Of a stretch of 10,702 nt of DNA, positions 1 to 6,166 are shown one piece after another. The translations under genes were made by a program, and so were the position numbers. The stretch is from Sedimenticola sp. (GTDB taxonomy: Bacteria > Pseudomonadota > Gammaproteobacteria > Chromatiales > Chromatiaceae): NCBI GenBank assembly GCA_030619405.1, contig JAUXBK010000074.1:1-10702 (forward strand), in the 5' to 3' direction. Within the stretch, counting starts at the first letter, position 1, and each line of letters starts with the position of its first letter. The notes beneath the pieces are model-generated. The model was not told where the DNA came from. It saw nothing but the letters and a program-made list of their open reading frames with translations, and did no database searches.

Positions 1-1
1 G

Positions 2-280
2 GTCGATCTGACCGCCGAACTGGAGAAGGAAGCCAGCTACGAAGAGATCTGTGCCGCCATGAAGGCCGCTTCTGAAGGGCCGATGAAAGGCACCCTCGCC
101 TACACCGAAGAGAAGGTGGTCTCCACCGACTTCCGCGGTTTCAGTGCCTCCTCCATCTTCGATGCCGGCGCCGGCATCGCCCTGGACAGCACCTTCGTCA
201 AGATCGTTGCCTGGTACGACAATGAGTACGGCTACACCTGCAACATGATGCGTTTCGTAGAGCACGTAGCTAAAAACTAG
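2..280 (+). CDS. gap: Glyceraldehyde-3-phosphate dehydrogenase, C-terminal 92 residues (5' truncated by window edge)
   Basis: This is the carboxyl end of a type I GAPDH, which interconverts glyceraldehyde 3-phosphate and 1,3-bisphosphoglycerate in the cytoplasm. The frame is open from base 2 to a TAG at 278-280. Family hallmarks visible are VSTDFRG, then SSIFDA, then WYDNEYGY near the end; the last is the conserved C-terminal segment that contacts the nicotinamide cofactor. The catalytic cysteine and the Rossmann domain lie upstream of the window, so NAD versus NADP preference cannot be judged. The gene leads into pgk, pyk and fba on the same strand, an order common in Calvin-cycle bacteria, so a carbon-fixation role (cbbG) is likely but inferred. 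Its stop codon lies inside a heptamer repeat that begins the structured spacer before pgk. Confidence 0.95.
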   Translation, partial: VDLTAELEKEASYEEICAAMKAASEGPMKGTLAYTEEKVVSTDFRGFSASSIFDAGAGIALDSTFVKIVAWYDNEYGYTCNMMRFVEHVAKN

Positions 281-478
281 GTACTAGGTACTAGGATACG
301 GTGCCTGAATCGGTGGAAGTGCTGATGGAAACCTCGACACTTCGCCGGGAAACCAGAGATGGGGGGAGACAGCAACAACCACCGGAAACATCTGTTGTCG
401 GGCGCTCCTCGAACGACAACACAGGTCCCAGGCACCAGAAATCCGCGCGGATCCCTAGGATCTAGTACCTAGTACCTG
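276..478. repeat. Nested inverted-repeat element filling the gap-pgk spacer
   Basis: The spacer is bounded by a perfect 16-nt inverted repeat, 279-294 (two and a half copies of the heptamer GTACTAG) against 462-477 (CTAGTAC copies). Inside it a second pair, GGTGCCTG at 300-307 against CAGGCACC at 429-436, encloses a bulged hairpin (311-321 with 338-347) and a perfect 8-bp hairpin (TGTTGTCG 393-400 with CGACAACA 414-421). A 12-bp palindrome lies at 441-452. All of this is read directly from the sequence. The nesting fits a small non-autonomous mobile element or a folded RNA in the operon leader. No transposase gene or clear target duplication was seen, and no known RNA family was recognised. 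The pgk ribosome binding site (AAGGAG, 488-493) lies just outside it. Confidence 0.7.
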
Positions 479-500
479 TTTTTAAAAAAGGAGTTGCAGC

Positions 501-1682
501 ATGTCCGTTATCAAAATGACCGATCTCGACCTCGCCGGGAAGCGGGTGCTCATCCGCCAGGATCTGAACGTGCCCATCAAAGAGGGGAAGGTGGCCTCCG
601 ACAAGCGTATCCGCGCCTCCATGCCCACCATCGAACACTGCATCGGGGCCGGTGCCAAGGTGATGCTCATGTCCCACCTGGGACGCCCCACCGAGGGTGA
701 GGCGGCAGATGAGTTTTCCATGCAACCGGTGGCGGACTACCTCAGTGAGGCGCTGGGTAAAGAGGTGCGCCTGGTCAAAGAGTATCTGGAACAGGCCCCC
801 GAGTTGGCGGATGGTGAGGTGGTGCTGCTGGAGAACGTACGTTTCAACGTCGGGGAGAAGAAGGATGACGAGACCCTGTCGAAGCAGTATGCCTCACTCT
901 GCGACATCTACGTGATGGACGCCTTCGGCACCGCTCACCGGGCCCAGGCCTCCACCCATGGCGCTGGCAAGTTTGCCCCGGTGGCCTGTGCCGGCCCACT
1001 GCTGGCGGGCGAGTTGGAAGCGCTCGGCAAGGCTCTGGGCGACCCCAAGCGCCCGATGGCTGCCATCGTCGGCGGTTCCAAGGTATCCACCAAGCTCACC
1101 GTACTCGAGTCCCTGTCCAGGATCGTCGATCAGCTGATCCCCGGCGGCGGCATCGCCAACACCTTCATCGCGGCGGCGGGATACAACGTGGGCAAATCCC
1201 TCTACGAGGAGGACCTGGTGGCAGAAGCCAAGCGCCTGATGGAAGCCGCCAAAGCCAAGGGTGACGAAATCCCGGTGCCCACCGACGTGGTCTGTGGCAA
1301 AGAGTTCTCGGAGAGCGCGAAGGCCACGGTCAAGAAGGTGGAGGATGTGACGGATGACGACATGATCTTCGATATCGGCCCGGAGACCGCGGCCCGTTTC
1401 GGGGAGATGATGAAGGCCGCCGGCACCATCGTCTGGAATGGCCCGGTCGGTGTGTTCGAGTTCGACCAGTTCGGTGAGGGGACCCGTGTTCTCGGTCTCG
1501 CTATTGCAGAATCGGACGCCTTCTCCATCGCCGGTGGTGGGGACACCCTGGCGGCCGTCGACAAATATGGTATCGCCGACAAGATCTCCTATATTTCTAC
1601 CGGTGGCGGCGCTTTCCTGGAATTTCTCGAGGGCAAGACACTCCCGGCAGTGGCCATGCTGGAACAGCGGGCGGCTGGCTGA
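501..1682 (+). CDS. pgk: Phosphoglycerate kinase
   Basis: The enzyme transfers phosphate between ATP and 3-phosphoglycerate. In the Calvin cycle it makes 1,3-bisphosphoglycerate for the neighbouring GAPDH. The 393-residue protein has the usual bacterial length and all signature segments: RVLIRQDLNVP (15-25) and SHLGRP (58-63) of the N-terminal substrate-binding lobe, ENVRF (111-115), AHR (145-147), GGSKVSTK (191-198), and in the nucleotide lobe DIGPET (291-296), WNGPVGVFE (312-320), GGGDT (345-349) and STGGGAFLE (366-374). The ATG at 501 is preceded by AAGGAG at 488-493 with a 7-nt spacer, so the start is secure. It is separated from gap by the structured element at 276-478 and from pyk by 52 nt, consistent with one transcript. 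The short spacer to pyk (1683-1734) is GC-rich and has small palindromes, including CAGGGCCCTG at 1711-1720. Confidence 0.98.
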   Translation: MSVIKMTDLDLAGKRVLIRQDLNVPIKEGKVASDKRIRASMPTIEHCIGAGAKVMLMSHLGRPTEGEAADEFSMQPVADYLSEALGKEVRLVKEYLEQAPELADGEVVLLENVRFNVGEKKDDETLSKQYASLCDIYVMDAFGTAHRAQASTHGAGKFAPVACAGPLLAGELEALGKALGDPKRPMAAIVGGSKVSTKLTVLESLSRIVDQLIPGGGIANTFIAAAGYNVGKSLYEEDLVAEAKRLMEAAKAKGDEIPVPTDVVCGKEFSESAKATVKKVEDVTDDDMIFDIGPETAARFGEMMKAAGTIVWNGPVGVFEFDQFGEGTRVLGLAIAESDAFSIAGGGDTLAAVDKYGIADKISYISTGGGAFLEFLEGKTLPAVAMLEQRAAG

Positions 1683-1734
1683 GGCCCACTGGGGGCCGGG
1701 TGCCCGGTAACAGGGCCCTGGTCCCGGAGATACT

Positions 1735-3189
1735 ATGCCAAGAAGAACCAAGATTCTCGCCACCCTGGGACCTGCCACCGACAGTTCCAAGGTGCTGGAT
1801 GGACTGATCAGTGCCGGCATCGACGTGGTGCGCCTCAACCTCTCCCACGGTACCCATGAGGAGCACAGCCGGAGGACCGAGATCATCCGCGACCGCGCGA
1901 CCGCCAGTGGCCGCCAGGTGGGTGTGCTGGTGGACCTGCAGGGGCCGAAGATCCGTATCGGCCGTTTCCGGGATGGACCCATCCAGTTGGAGGAGGAGGC
2001 GACCTTCACCCTCGATGCCGGCTGTGATCTGGAAGAGGGTGACCAGCACCGGGTCGGGATCACCTACCCGGACCTGGTCCGGGACGTGCACCGGGGGGAC
2101 ACGCTGCTGCTCGCTGATGGCGCCGTCGAACTGTGGGTCAACGAAGTGGTCGTTGACCGAATCACCTGCCGGGTGGTGGTCGGCGGCGTGCTTTCCGACG
2201 GCAAGGGGATCAACCGGAAGGGGGGCGGCTTGTCAGCGCCGGCACTGACCGACAAGGATCGGAGGGATATCCGGTTTGCCGCTGAGATCGAGGCCGACTA
2301 TCTGGCGGTCTCCTTCGTGCGTCACGCAGAAGACGTGGAAGAGGCGCGTCGCCTGCTGCGCGAGGCGGGGGGTAAGGCCGACATCGTCTCCAAGATCGAA
2401 CGGGCGGAGGCGCTGGAGGCCATCGATGGGATCATCGAGGCCTCCGAGGTGATCATGATCGCCCGGGGCGACCTGGGGGTGGAGATCGGTGACGCAGAGC
2501 TGCCTGCAGTGCAGAAGCAGCTGATCAAGAAGGCCCGTTCCGGCAACAAGGTGGTGGTCACCGCGACCCAGATGATGGAGTCCATGATCGAGAAGGCCAT
2601 CCCCACCCGTGCCGAGGTGTTCGATGTGGCCAATGCGGTGCTGGACGGTACCGACGCGGTGATGCTGTCGGCGGAGACGGCGGCCGGCTGTTACCCGGTA
2701 AAGGCGGTTCAGGCGATGGACCGGGTCTGTCGGGAGGCGGAGAAGCAGTCCAAGGTGACCCGGTCCCACCACCGTATCGACACGGTGTTCGGCCGGGTCG
2801 ACGAGGCCATCGCCATGGCCACCATGTACACCGCCAACCATCTGGGTGTGGCGGCCATTGCGGCACTGACCGAGTCCGGCTCCACCCCCAAGTGGATGTC
2901 CCGTATCAGCTCAGGGATCCCGATCTATGCGCTTACGGGCCATGTGTCGACGCGCCGCAAGGTGACCCTCTACCGGGGTGTGCACCCGGTGAGCTTCGAT
3001 GTGGTGGCGCACGACAGCCAGAAGGCCAACGAGGAGATCGTCGAGGAGTTGCAGCGGCGGGGGGCCATCCGCACCGGCGACCTGATCATCATCACCAAAG
3101 GCGACCTCAATGGCGTCGAAGGTGGCACCAATGTCATGAAGATACTGCGTGTGGGGGAACACATCATTTCCGACCGCGCCCTGGATTGA
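1735..3189 (+). CDS. pyk: Pyruvate kinase
   Basis: The enzyme converts phosphoenolpyruvate and ADP to pyruvate and ATP in the cytoplasm. The 484-residue protein shows the barrel segment VVRLNLSHG (31-39), LVDLQGPKIRIG (65-76), the catalytic lysine in VSKIE (K220, with metal ligand E222), ARGDLG (243-248, metal ligand D246) and TATQMMESM (276-284). A C-terminal regulatory-type domain follows from about residue 350, with TGHVSTRR (401-408) and TKGDLNGVEGGTN near the end. Residue 72 in QGPK is lysine; the position equivalent to Glu117 of rabbit muscle enzyme is glutamate in potassium-dependent kinases and lysine in independent ones, so this one is probably potassium-independent (inference). GGAGA at 1726-1730 lies 4 nt before the ATG. 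Linkage of pyk to pgk and fba is known in Calvin-cycle operons and gives an exit from 3-phosphoglycerate to pyruvate. Confidence 0.97.
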   Translation: MPRRTKILATLGPATDSSKVLDGLISAGIDVVRLNLSHGTHEEHSRRTEIIRDRATASGRQVGVLVDLQGPKIRIGRFRDGPIQLEEEATFTLDAGCDLEEGDQHRVGITYPDLVRDVHRGDTLLLADGAVELWVNEVVVDRITCRVVVGGVLSDGKGINRKGGGLSAPALTDKDRRDIRFAAEIEADYLAVSFVRHAEDVEEARRLLREAGGKADIVSKIERAEALEAIDGIIEASEVIMIARGDLGVEIGDAELPAVQKQLIKKARSGNKVVVTATQMMESMIEKAIPTRAEVFDVANAVLDGTDAVMLSAETAAGCYPVKAVQAMDRVCREAEKQSKVTRSHHRIDTVFGRVDEAIAMATMYTANHLGVAAIAALTESGSTPKWMSRISSGIPIYALTGHVSTRRKVTLYRGVHPVSFDVVAHDSQKANEEIVEELQRRGAIRTGDLIIITKGDLNGVEGGTNVMKILRVGEHIISDRALD

Positions 3190-3227
3190 ATACTATTTTG
3201 TGTAAGTTCTCAATAAGTCGGTGCAGT

Positions 3228-3283
3228 GTGGGCACAAAAAACGTGCCCACCCTACGTAGGGTGGGTATGCCGTTTATGCCCAC
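3228..3283. repeat. Three overlapping, mutually exclusive hairpins in the pyk-fba spacer
   Basis: Hairpin A pairs GTGGGCAC (3228-3235) with GTGCCCAC (3243-3250) around an A-rich 7-nt loop. Hairpin B is a perfect 20-bp palindrome, 3246-3265, centred on CTACGTAG. Hairpin C pairs 3261-3268 with 3276-3283. Each reuses an arm of its neighbour, so A and C can form together or B can form alone. From memory, GGGTGGGCAC-type inverted repeats are dispersed in many proteobacterial genomes, so this is probably a REP-like intergenic repeat. It could also weaken read-through from pyk into fba, although no U-run follows it. Confidence 0.7.
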
Positions 3284-3308
3284 CATTGGCCTGAGAATTT
3301 CGCCCTGA

Positions 3309-3363
3309 GTGACGGCCATCACCGTCACGATCCATGATCACTACTGAATAGTTGTTTTAGAAT
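3309..3363 (+). promoter_or_regulatory. Possible operator and promoter region before fba
   Basis: A perfect inverted repeat, GTGACGG (3309-3315) and CCGTCAC (3322-3328) around 6 nt, is followed by TGA-N7-TGA at 3335-3347, which fits the loose TNA-N7-TNA pattern of CbbR, the LysR-type regulator of Calvin genes. A -10-like TAGAAT lies at 3358-3363, about 25 nt before the fba start, but there is no convincing -35 box. The CbbR pattern has only four fixed bases and is expected often by chance. The position suits regulation of fba, but the assignment is speculative. Confidence 0.25.
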
Positions 3364-3388
3364 AACCTAATGTAAGGAGAAAAATACC

Positions 3389-4453
3389 ATGGCACTTATT
3401 TCCATGCGTCAGCTGCTGGACTACGCGGCCGAAAACGATTTCGGGATGCCCGCTTTCAACGTCAACAACATGGAGCAGGTGCATGCCATCATGCAGGCTG
3501 CGGACGAAACCGACAGCCCGGTGATCATGCAGGGTTCCGCCGGGGCCCGTTCCTATGCCGGCGAGTCCTTTTTGCGCCACCTGATCCTGGCCGCCGTCGA
3601 GGCCTATCCCCATATCCCCATCGTCATGCACCAGGACCACGGCTCCTCGCCGGCGGTCTGTCTGCGCTCCATCCAGTCCGGCTTCTCGTCGGTGATGATG
3701 GACGGCTCCCTGATGGAGGATGCCAAGACCCCCTCCAGCTATGAGTACAACGTCGAAGTGACGCGCAAGGTGGCTGAGATGGCGCACGCCGGCGGCGTCT
3801 CCGTCGAGGGTGAGCTGGGCTGCCTGGGCTCCCTGGAGACCGGTGAAGCGGGTGAGGAGGATGGCGTCGGGGCCGAGGGCAAGCTGGAGATGGACCAGAT
3901 GCTGACCGACCCGGACGAGGCGGCGGATTTTGTCAAGCAGACCAAGGTGGATGCCCTGGCCATTGCCATCGGAACCTCTCATGGTGCTTACAAGTTCACC
4001 AAGGAGCCTACCGGTGACATCCTGCGTATCGATCGGGTGAAAGAGATCCACGCCCGTATCCCCAACACCCATCTGGTAATGCACGGTTCCTCCTCGGTGC
4101 CCCAGGACTGGCTGAAGATCATCAACGAATATGGCGGGGACATGGGGCAGACCTTCGGGGTCCCAGTGGAGGAGATCGTCGAGGGCATCCGGCACGGCGT
4201 ACGCAAGGTGAATATCGATACCGACCTGCGCATGGCCTCCACCGGCTCCGTCCGGCGCCACCTGCACGATAACCCCTCCAACTTCGACCCCCGCAAGTTC
4301 CTCAAGGCGGCCACGGAGGGAATGAAATCGATCTGTAAGGCGCGCTACGAGGCGTTCGGTTGTGCCGGTCACGCCGCCCGCATCAGCGCCATGTCGCTGG
4401 AGCGTATGTACATGATGTATGAGAAGGGCGCGCTGGACCCGAATATAAGCTAG
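3389..4453 (+). CDS. fba: Class II fructose-bisphosphate aldolase, Calvin-cycle subtype
   Basis: This is a zinc-dependent aldolase that joins dihydroxyacetone phosphate and glyceraldehyde 3-phosphate into fructose 1,6-bisphosphate. The family can also make sedoheptulose bisphosphate in the Calvin cycle. The 354-residue protein starts with SMRQLLDYAAENDFGMPAFN, typical of class II enzymes. Visible active-site elements are HQDH (81-84, with catalytic D83 and zinc ligand H84), VEGELG (139-144), GTSHGAYK (195-202, zinc ligand H198), VMHGSSS (230-236, zinc ligand H232) and the phosphate-binding NIDTDLR (275-281). Length and the long C-terminal part with GMKSICKARYEAFG match the Calvin-cycle subtype (cbbA/fbaA). 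AAGGAG at 3374-3379 with a 9-nt spacer supports the ATG at 3389. It is the last gene of the carbon-metabolism run; a stem-loop follows at 4481. The 199-nt spacer before it suggests it may have its own control. Confidence 0.97.
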   Translation: MALISMRQLLDYAAENDFGMPAFNVNNMEQVHAIMQAADETDSPVIMQGSAGARSYAGESFLRHLILAAVEAYPHIPIVMHQDHGSSPAVCLRSIQSGFSSVMMDGSLMEDAKTPSSYEYNVEVTRKVAEMAHAGGVSVEGELGCLGSLETGEAGEEDGVGAEGKLEMDQMLTDPDEAADFVKQTKVDALAIAIGTSHGAYKFTKEPTGDILRIDRVKEIHARIPNTHLVMHGSSSVPQDWLKIINEYGGDMGQTFGVPVEEIVEGIRHGVRKVNIDTDLRMASTGSVRRHLHDNPSNFDPRKFLKAATEGMKSICKARYEAFGCAGHAARISAMSLERMYMMYEKGALDPNIS

Positions 4454-4480
4454 GTAGTACGTTTTTTCTGATCGACCCGG

Positions 4481-4505
4481 AAGGGGTGCCTTGGCACCCC
4501 TTTAC
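4481..4505 (+). terminator. Stem-loop terminator after fba
   Basis: AAGGGGTGCC (4481-4490) and GGCACCCCTT (4493-4502) form a perfect 10-bp inverted repeat with a minimal loop, so in practice about 8 pairs and a 6-nt loop. The following tract TTTACTATT is only weakly U-rich. The position 28 nt after the fba stop and before an unrelated gene fits an intrinsic terminator of modest strength. Confidence 0.65.
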
Positions 4506-4531
4506 TATTCGTGGGGCGTGCCGTTACAGGG

Positions 4532-4700
4532 ATTAAGGGCTCGCGAAATAATAAGTCCCTGAATTTGGGGCGTCGAGGCGCCCGTCCGGCAAGACGCGGA
4601 AACGCAGGAATATTCATTATCTTTCAAGTTTTCGCAACGCAGCCAGACGGGATGGATCGGCGTCCCAAAACAGGGAGTTATTGTTTCGCGAGCCCTAAAT
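4532..4700. mobile_element. MITE-like long foldback element upstream of the zinc-ribbon membrane protein gene
   Basis: Positions 4532-4576 pair with 4657-4700 almost end to end: 3, 19, 6 and 13 base pairs separated only by single mismatches or a small loop, about 41 pairs in all with three G-T wobbles. The best core is AGGGCTCGCGAAA (4536-4548) against TTTCGCGAGCCCT (4684-4696). The inner part holds CCCGTC/GACGGG (4581-4586 with 4646-4651) and a GCG-GAAA-CGC tetraloop hairpin (4596-4605). If the terminal repeat is taken from GGGCTCGCG, it is flanked by direct TAA on both sides (4534-4536 and 4696-4698), as expected for a target duplication. There is no internal gene. It may instead be a structured leader RNA, since it ends only 20 nt before the next start codon. 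Confidence 0.5.
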
Positions 4701-4720
4701 ACCAAACCAAGGAGAACCGA

Positions 4721-5986
4721 ATGGAAGCGTTGTATAAGGTGGTCTATACCGGGGAACTGGGCCAGGGAGTGGAGAAAACGGAGGTGACAGCCAATCTGGT
4801 TCGACACTTCGGCCTCAGTGAACAAAAGGCCGGCCTGCTGTTGGACGCCGGCAAACCGGTGACCTTGAAACAGGGGCTGACACGGGGCAAGGCCGATCAG
4901 TACCGGAATGCCCTGGAGAAGATGGGACTGGCCATCCGGCTGGAAGCCATGCCCCGGCAAGATTCCGGTTCCACCTTGTCGCTGGCCCCCTTGGGAGGGG
5001 GAGAAACGACGCCTGAAGAAGCCGCGAAGCCGGACCAGCCAATCTGCCCCAAATGTGGGTCCAGTCGGATAGAGGGGGACAGCTGCCTCGACTGCGGTAT
5101 CGTCATCTCCAAGTATCTAGCGCGCCAGGCGCTGCAGCCGGAGCAAACCGGAACGACGGGCTTCGATGCCCCCCCACCGCCCGGGAAAGGCGGTGCAAAC
5201 CCCTATTCAACTCCCCAGGCAGAGCTGGTGGAGGCAGGCAGCGACGGTGAAATGAGCGGACCCGCCACGGCACCGGCCAGACACGGGTGGGCCTGGGTAA
5301 CGGGTGGCTTCCGGCATTTTAGGCAGAACCCCTTTGCCTGGATCGTGGCCATGGTAGTCTGGATGGTGCTCTCTGTGATCATCACCTTGATCCCCTTCAT
5401 CGGGTCGATTGCGATCAGCATTCTCTCGCCGGTGATAACGGCGGGTTTCATGATCGGGGCGGATGCCCAGGATCAGGGCCGGGATTTTGAAGTGGGACAC
5501 CTGTTTGCTGGTTTCTCCCGTAACCCGGGTCAGCTGCTGCTGGTGGGGCTATTCTATTTCGCCGGTCTGATCGTGATCGGTTTGCTGATGGGGGTGCTGA
5601 TAGCGGGTGCAATCGCCAGCCTGGGTGATCTCGCCGTAGCGGGTGAGCCAGACCCGGCGGCGTTGGCGGCGTTGATGGGCAGCCCCACCATTCTGGTGGC
5701 TATGCTGCTGGGTGTCGCACTGAGCATTCCCCTGTTCATGGCCTACTGGTTCGCACCGACTCTGGTTGCTCTGGAAGGACTTTCGGCGCTCACTGCCATG
5801 AAACTGAGTTTCAGCGGTTGTATGAAGAACATGCTTTCGTTCCTGCTCTACGGCCTCATCGTCCTGCTACTGCTGTTTCTCGCGGTGCTGCCGTTCGGGC
5901 TGGGCCTGCTGATCGCGCTGCCGACACTGCTGGCCTCGATCTATGTTTCGTATAAGGATATCTATTATCAGGGGACAGAGGACTGA
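4721..5986 (+). CDS. Zinc-ribbon, multi-pass membrane protein of BPSS1780-like type, function unknown
   Basis: The 421-residue protein has three parts. Residues 1-75 form a small alpha/beta domain (YKVVYTGELGQGVEKTEV, later GLTRGKADQYRNALEKMG) of a kind seen at the N terminus of other proteobacterial membrane proteins of unknown function. Residues 109-125 are a zinc ribbon, C109-x2-C112 and C122-x2-C125. A low-complexity Pro/Gly/Ala linker leads to about six membrane segments (roughly 206-224, 226-247, 272-298, 321-345, 371-391, 393-411), including LSPVITAGFMIGA and LFAGF, which recall the BPSS1780 family. The ATG at 4721 is chosen because AAGGAG lies at 4709-4714 with a 6-nt spacer; the frame stays open back to 4511, but that stretch is the foldback element and the terminator flank. 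Its last codons (GTED and stop) are made of the heptamer array at 5971-6012. No function is assigned. Confidence 0.85.
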   Translation: MEALYKVVYTGELGQGVEKTEVTANLVRHFGLSEQKAGLLLDAGKPVTLKQGLTRGKADQYRNALEKMGLAIRLEAMPRQDSGSTLSLAPLGGGETTPEEAAKPDQPICPKCGSSRIEGDSCLDCGIVISKYLARQALQPEQTGTTGFDAPPPPGKGGANPYSTPQAELVEAGSDGEMSGPATAPARHGWAWVTGGFRHFRQNPFAWIVAMVVWMVLSVIITLIPFIGSIAISILSPVITAGFMIGADAQDQGRDFEVGHLFAGFSRNPGQLLLVGLFYFAGLIVIGLLMGVLIAGAIASLGDLAVAGEPDPAALAALMGSPTILVAMLLGVALSIPLFMAYWFAPTLVALEGLSALTAMKLSFSGCMKNMLSFLLYGLIVLLLLFLAVLPFGLGLLIALPTLLASIYVSYKDIYYQGTED

Positions 5987-6012
5987 GGGCAGAAGGCAGA
6001 AGGCAGAAGTCA
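5971..6012. repeat. Heptamer array (GARGRCA-type, six units)
   Basis: Six consecutive 7-nt units run GGGGACA, GAGGACT, GAGGGCA, GAAGGCA, GAAGGCA, GAAGTCA. The array begins inside the 3' end of the zinc-ribbon gene and supplies its final codons and its TGA stop (5984-5986). Seven is not a multiple of three, so gain or loss of a unit would shift the C-terminal frame. Confidence 0.8.
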
Positions 6013-6050
6013 GCAGCGTAGCCTGGATGGAGCCTGAGCGGAATCCCTGG

Positions 6051-6078
6051 ACTGTCAGAGGACAGAGGACAGAGGAGA
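6051..6078. repeat. Heptamer array (GAGGACA-type) before the RDD gene
   Basis: Units read ACTGTCA, GAGGACA, GAGGACA, GAGGAGA and run up to an ATG at 6080. The last unit resembles a Shine-Dalgarno sequence, so the repeat may create an apparent upstream start for the RDD gene. It is the same repeat type as at 5971-6012, separated by 38 nt of unique sequence. Confidence 0.75.
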
Positions 6079-6166
6079 GATGAATCTTGGTATTCCATTG
6101 GCTCCCAAGCTTAGAGTTGGAGCCGGTTCAGCCGGTAAGAAAGCGGTTAGAAGAGGGAATGGGACC

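Noticed and set aside
462..725. Minus-strand small open frames at the start of pgk
   Set aside because: They overlap the conserved N-terminal coding region of pgk in antisense and have no supporting start signal.
894..2063. Long minus-strand open frame (389 codons) across pgk and pyk
   Set aside because: It is antisense to two highly conserved enzymes, spans their spacer, shows no recognisable family and has the composition expected of a GC-rich shadow frame.
3341..4372. Minus-strand open frame (343 codons) opposite fba
   Set aside because: It is the complement of the conserved aldolase gene, is rich in His/Gly as shadow frames are, and has no family match.
4451..4462. TAGGTAGTAC at the fba stop codon as another TACTAGG heptamer array
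   Set aside because: It resembles the repeat at the gap stop codon, but only about one and a half imperfect units are present, so it could be chance.
4532..4700. Cyclic-di-GMP (GEMM-I) riboswitch, suggested by the GGAAA hairpin and CGGCAAGA
   Set aside because: The conserved core around GACGCAAAGCC after the tetraloop hairpin is absent and the overall layout is a long foldback instead.
4511..4720. Upstream extension of the zinc-ribbon gene by 70 codons
   Set aside because: The stretch is basic and unconserved-looking, coincides with the foldback element, and a good ribosome binding site marks the ATG at 4721.
5971..6078. CRISPR array
   Set aside because: The units are 7-nt direct repeats without spacers, and no cas gene is present.
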